64,000 nt of DNA, taken from contig CAVTNU010000002.1 of assembly GCA_963736175.1 (NCBI GenBank), forward strand, positions 248,001 through 312,000, in the 5' to 3' direction. The stretch is from Rhodoblastus sp963736175. GTDB taxonomy: Bacteria > Pseudomonadota > Alphaproteobacteria > Rhizobiales > Beijerinckiaceae. Positions 63,002-64,000 of this stretch are shown in pieces. The notes under the pieces were generated by a model, which was given only the letters and a program-made list of their open reading frames with translations, was not told the origin of the DNA and made no database searches. Numbering within the stretch: position 1 is the first letter of the stretch; every line of letters starts with the position of its first letter. A program made the translations under genes and the position numbers.

Positions 63002-64000
63002 TCAGGAATGTTGCAAATGCACGAGCCACAGGGGGATGGCGGGGCAAAGCACCAGAAGGATGATGCGGGCGAAGTCGGAGGCCAGGAACGGCGCCACGCC
63101 CCAGGCCGTTTCAGACATTGGCACGCCCTTCGCCAGTTTGTTGATGATGTAGAGGTTCATCCCCACGGGCGGATGGACGAGGCCGATTTCCACCACCATC
63201 AGCACCAGAATGCCGAACCACACCGACTTATCGACCATCGTCATGCCCCAGAAATTGAGCCCAACGATCATCGGGTAGAAGATCGGGATGGTCAGGAAGA
63301 GCATCGCCAGCGAATCCATCACACAGCCCAGCACGATGTAAATGCCAAGCACCGAAAAGAGAATCAGAAGCGACGGCATGCCGCTGTTCTTGACCCAGGT
63401 GGACAGTTCCACCGGCATTTGCGACACGGCCAGCGCCGAATTGAGCAGGTCCGCGCCAAGCAACACCAGGAAAATCATCGCCGTGGCGATCGCGGTCTTG
63501 TAGATGCTGGTCAGCATTTGCTTGAACCGCAATCCGCCGGACAGGACGCCGATCAGGCCGCTGCCCGCCGCGCCGATAGAGGTCGCCTCGGTCGGACTCG
63601 CCCAACCGCCGTAGATACCGACGACGATGACCAGAAACAACCCGGCCACGGGCAGGACCTTGAATTGCGCGATGACGCGCTCGCGCCAATTGGCCTTGAC
63701 GCTGGCCGGACCCGCCTCTGGATCGCGCGAGACGATCAGCCGAATGACCAGGAGGTAGCCGCACAAGGCGATGAGGCCGGGGATGACGGCGGCGGCGAAC
63801 AATTTGGCGATGGATTCCTGGGTCAGCACGGCATAGACGACCAATGGCACGGACGGCGGCACGAGAATGCCCAGCGTGCCGCTCGCCGCGAGCGTCCCGG
63901 TGGCGAGGCGGCCGGAATAGCCTTTGGCCATCAGTTCCGGCAGAGCGACCTGACCCATGGTCGCCGCCGTGGCGAGCGACGAGCCGCTGATTGCGCCGAA
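63002..64000 (-). CDS. TRAP transporter large permease (DctM), partial at right edge
   Basis: The frame is open from 64000 to the stop at 63002, so the N-terminus is off the window. FGAISGSSLATAATMGQVAL, then GTLAASGTLGILVPPSVPLVVYAVL, is the DctM signature; at least seven membrane helices follow, and the end is VHLQHS. As the gene before hpaG1 in the same operon it probably imports an aromatic or dicarboxylic acid such as a hydroxyphenylacetate. Confidence 0.92.
   Translation of the reverse strand, partial: FGAISGSSLATAATMGQVALPELMAKGYSGRLATGTLAASGTLGILVPPSVPLVVYAVLTQESIAKLFAAAVIPGLIALCGYLLVIRLIVSRDPEAGPASVKANWRERVIAQFKVLPVAGLFLVIVVGIYGGWASPTEATSIGAAGSGLIGVLSGGLRFKQMLTSIYKTAIATAMIFLVLLGADLLNSALAVSQMPVELSTWVKNSGMPSLLILFSVLGIYIVLGCVMDSLAMLFLTIPIFYPMIVGLNFWGMTMVDKSVWFGILVLMVVEIGLVHPPVGMNLYIINKLAKGVPMSETAWGVAPFLASDFARIILLVLCPAIPLWLVHLQHS

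Overview
The window is high-GC DNA typical of an alphaproteobacterium, most likely Hyphomicrobiales; a Beijerinckiaceae or Methylocystaceae relative is my guess. Supporting this are the paired Lhr-type helicase and PdeM phosphoesterase, the alpha-E/ATP-grasp/transglutaminase operon, separate hpaG halves and a NirK with a C-terminal cytochrome c. I see no rRNA, tRNA, CRISPR array or phage genes.

Layout. 1-25 kb is mostly core chromosome: a three-gene transglutaminase/ATP-grasp operon running off the left edge, mogA, thiC under a TPP riboswitch, a BLUF photoreceptor, an L,D-transpeptidase, two chemoreceptors, rmuC, def-fmt-truA, a 2-hydroxyacid dehydrogenase, a YgiQ radical SAM protein and an MgtC-like membrane protein. 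25.5-31.1 kb is a nitrite/NO module: nirK-nirV-sco, a DUF1858 protein, a Crp/Fnr regulator without N-terminal cysteines, and nnrS. Two matching 14-bp TTG-N8-CAA sites lie upstream of nirK and in the regulator/nnrS divergent region. 31.1-35.3 kb holds pdeM, a frameshifted lhr helicase and a TPR-methyltransferase. 36-41.2 kb is a complete branched-chain/aromatic-type ABC transporter operon whose last gene fuses a hemerythrin (HHE) domain to the LivF ATPase.

41.2-50.3 kb is an A/T-richer accessory island. It contains two nearly identical long hairpins (about 41.36-41.42 and 45.10-45.17 kb). Between them is a three-gene cassette: a secreted protein, a papain-like protein with His and Cys motifs, and a HEPN-like protein. 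An ISAs1-family element has split the middle gene. The island also has an IS5-family element, a globin-coupled chemoreceptor with a CZB domain, a lipoprotein and an XRE regulator.

50.3-64 kb is a homoprotocatechuate (3,4-dihydroxyphenylacetate) meta-cleavage cluster: two MarR/HpaR-type regulators, two semialdehyde dehydrogenases (one frameshifted), a Bcr-type exporter, hpaI (frameshifted), hpaH, hpaF, two tandem paralogous ring-cleavage dioxygenases, hpaE, hpaG2, hpaG1 and a TRAP permease running off the right edge. The pathway would yield pyruvate and succinate. Similar A/T-rich MarR-like operators lie in the hpaR/gabD region and upstream of the ABC transporter, suggesting that the island may separate two parts of one regulon.

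Three ordinary genes (lhr, gabD2, hpaI) and both transposases carry frame breaks. Either these are real lesions, some of them programmed in the transposases, or the sequence has residual indel errors.
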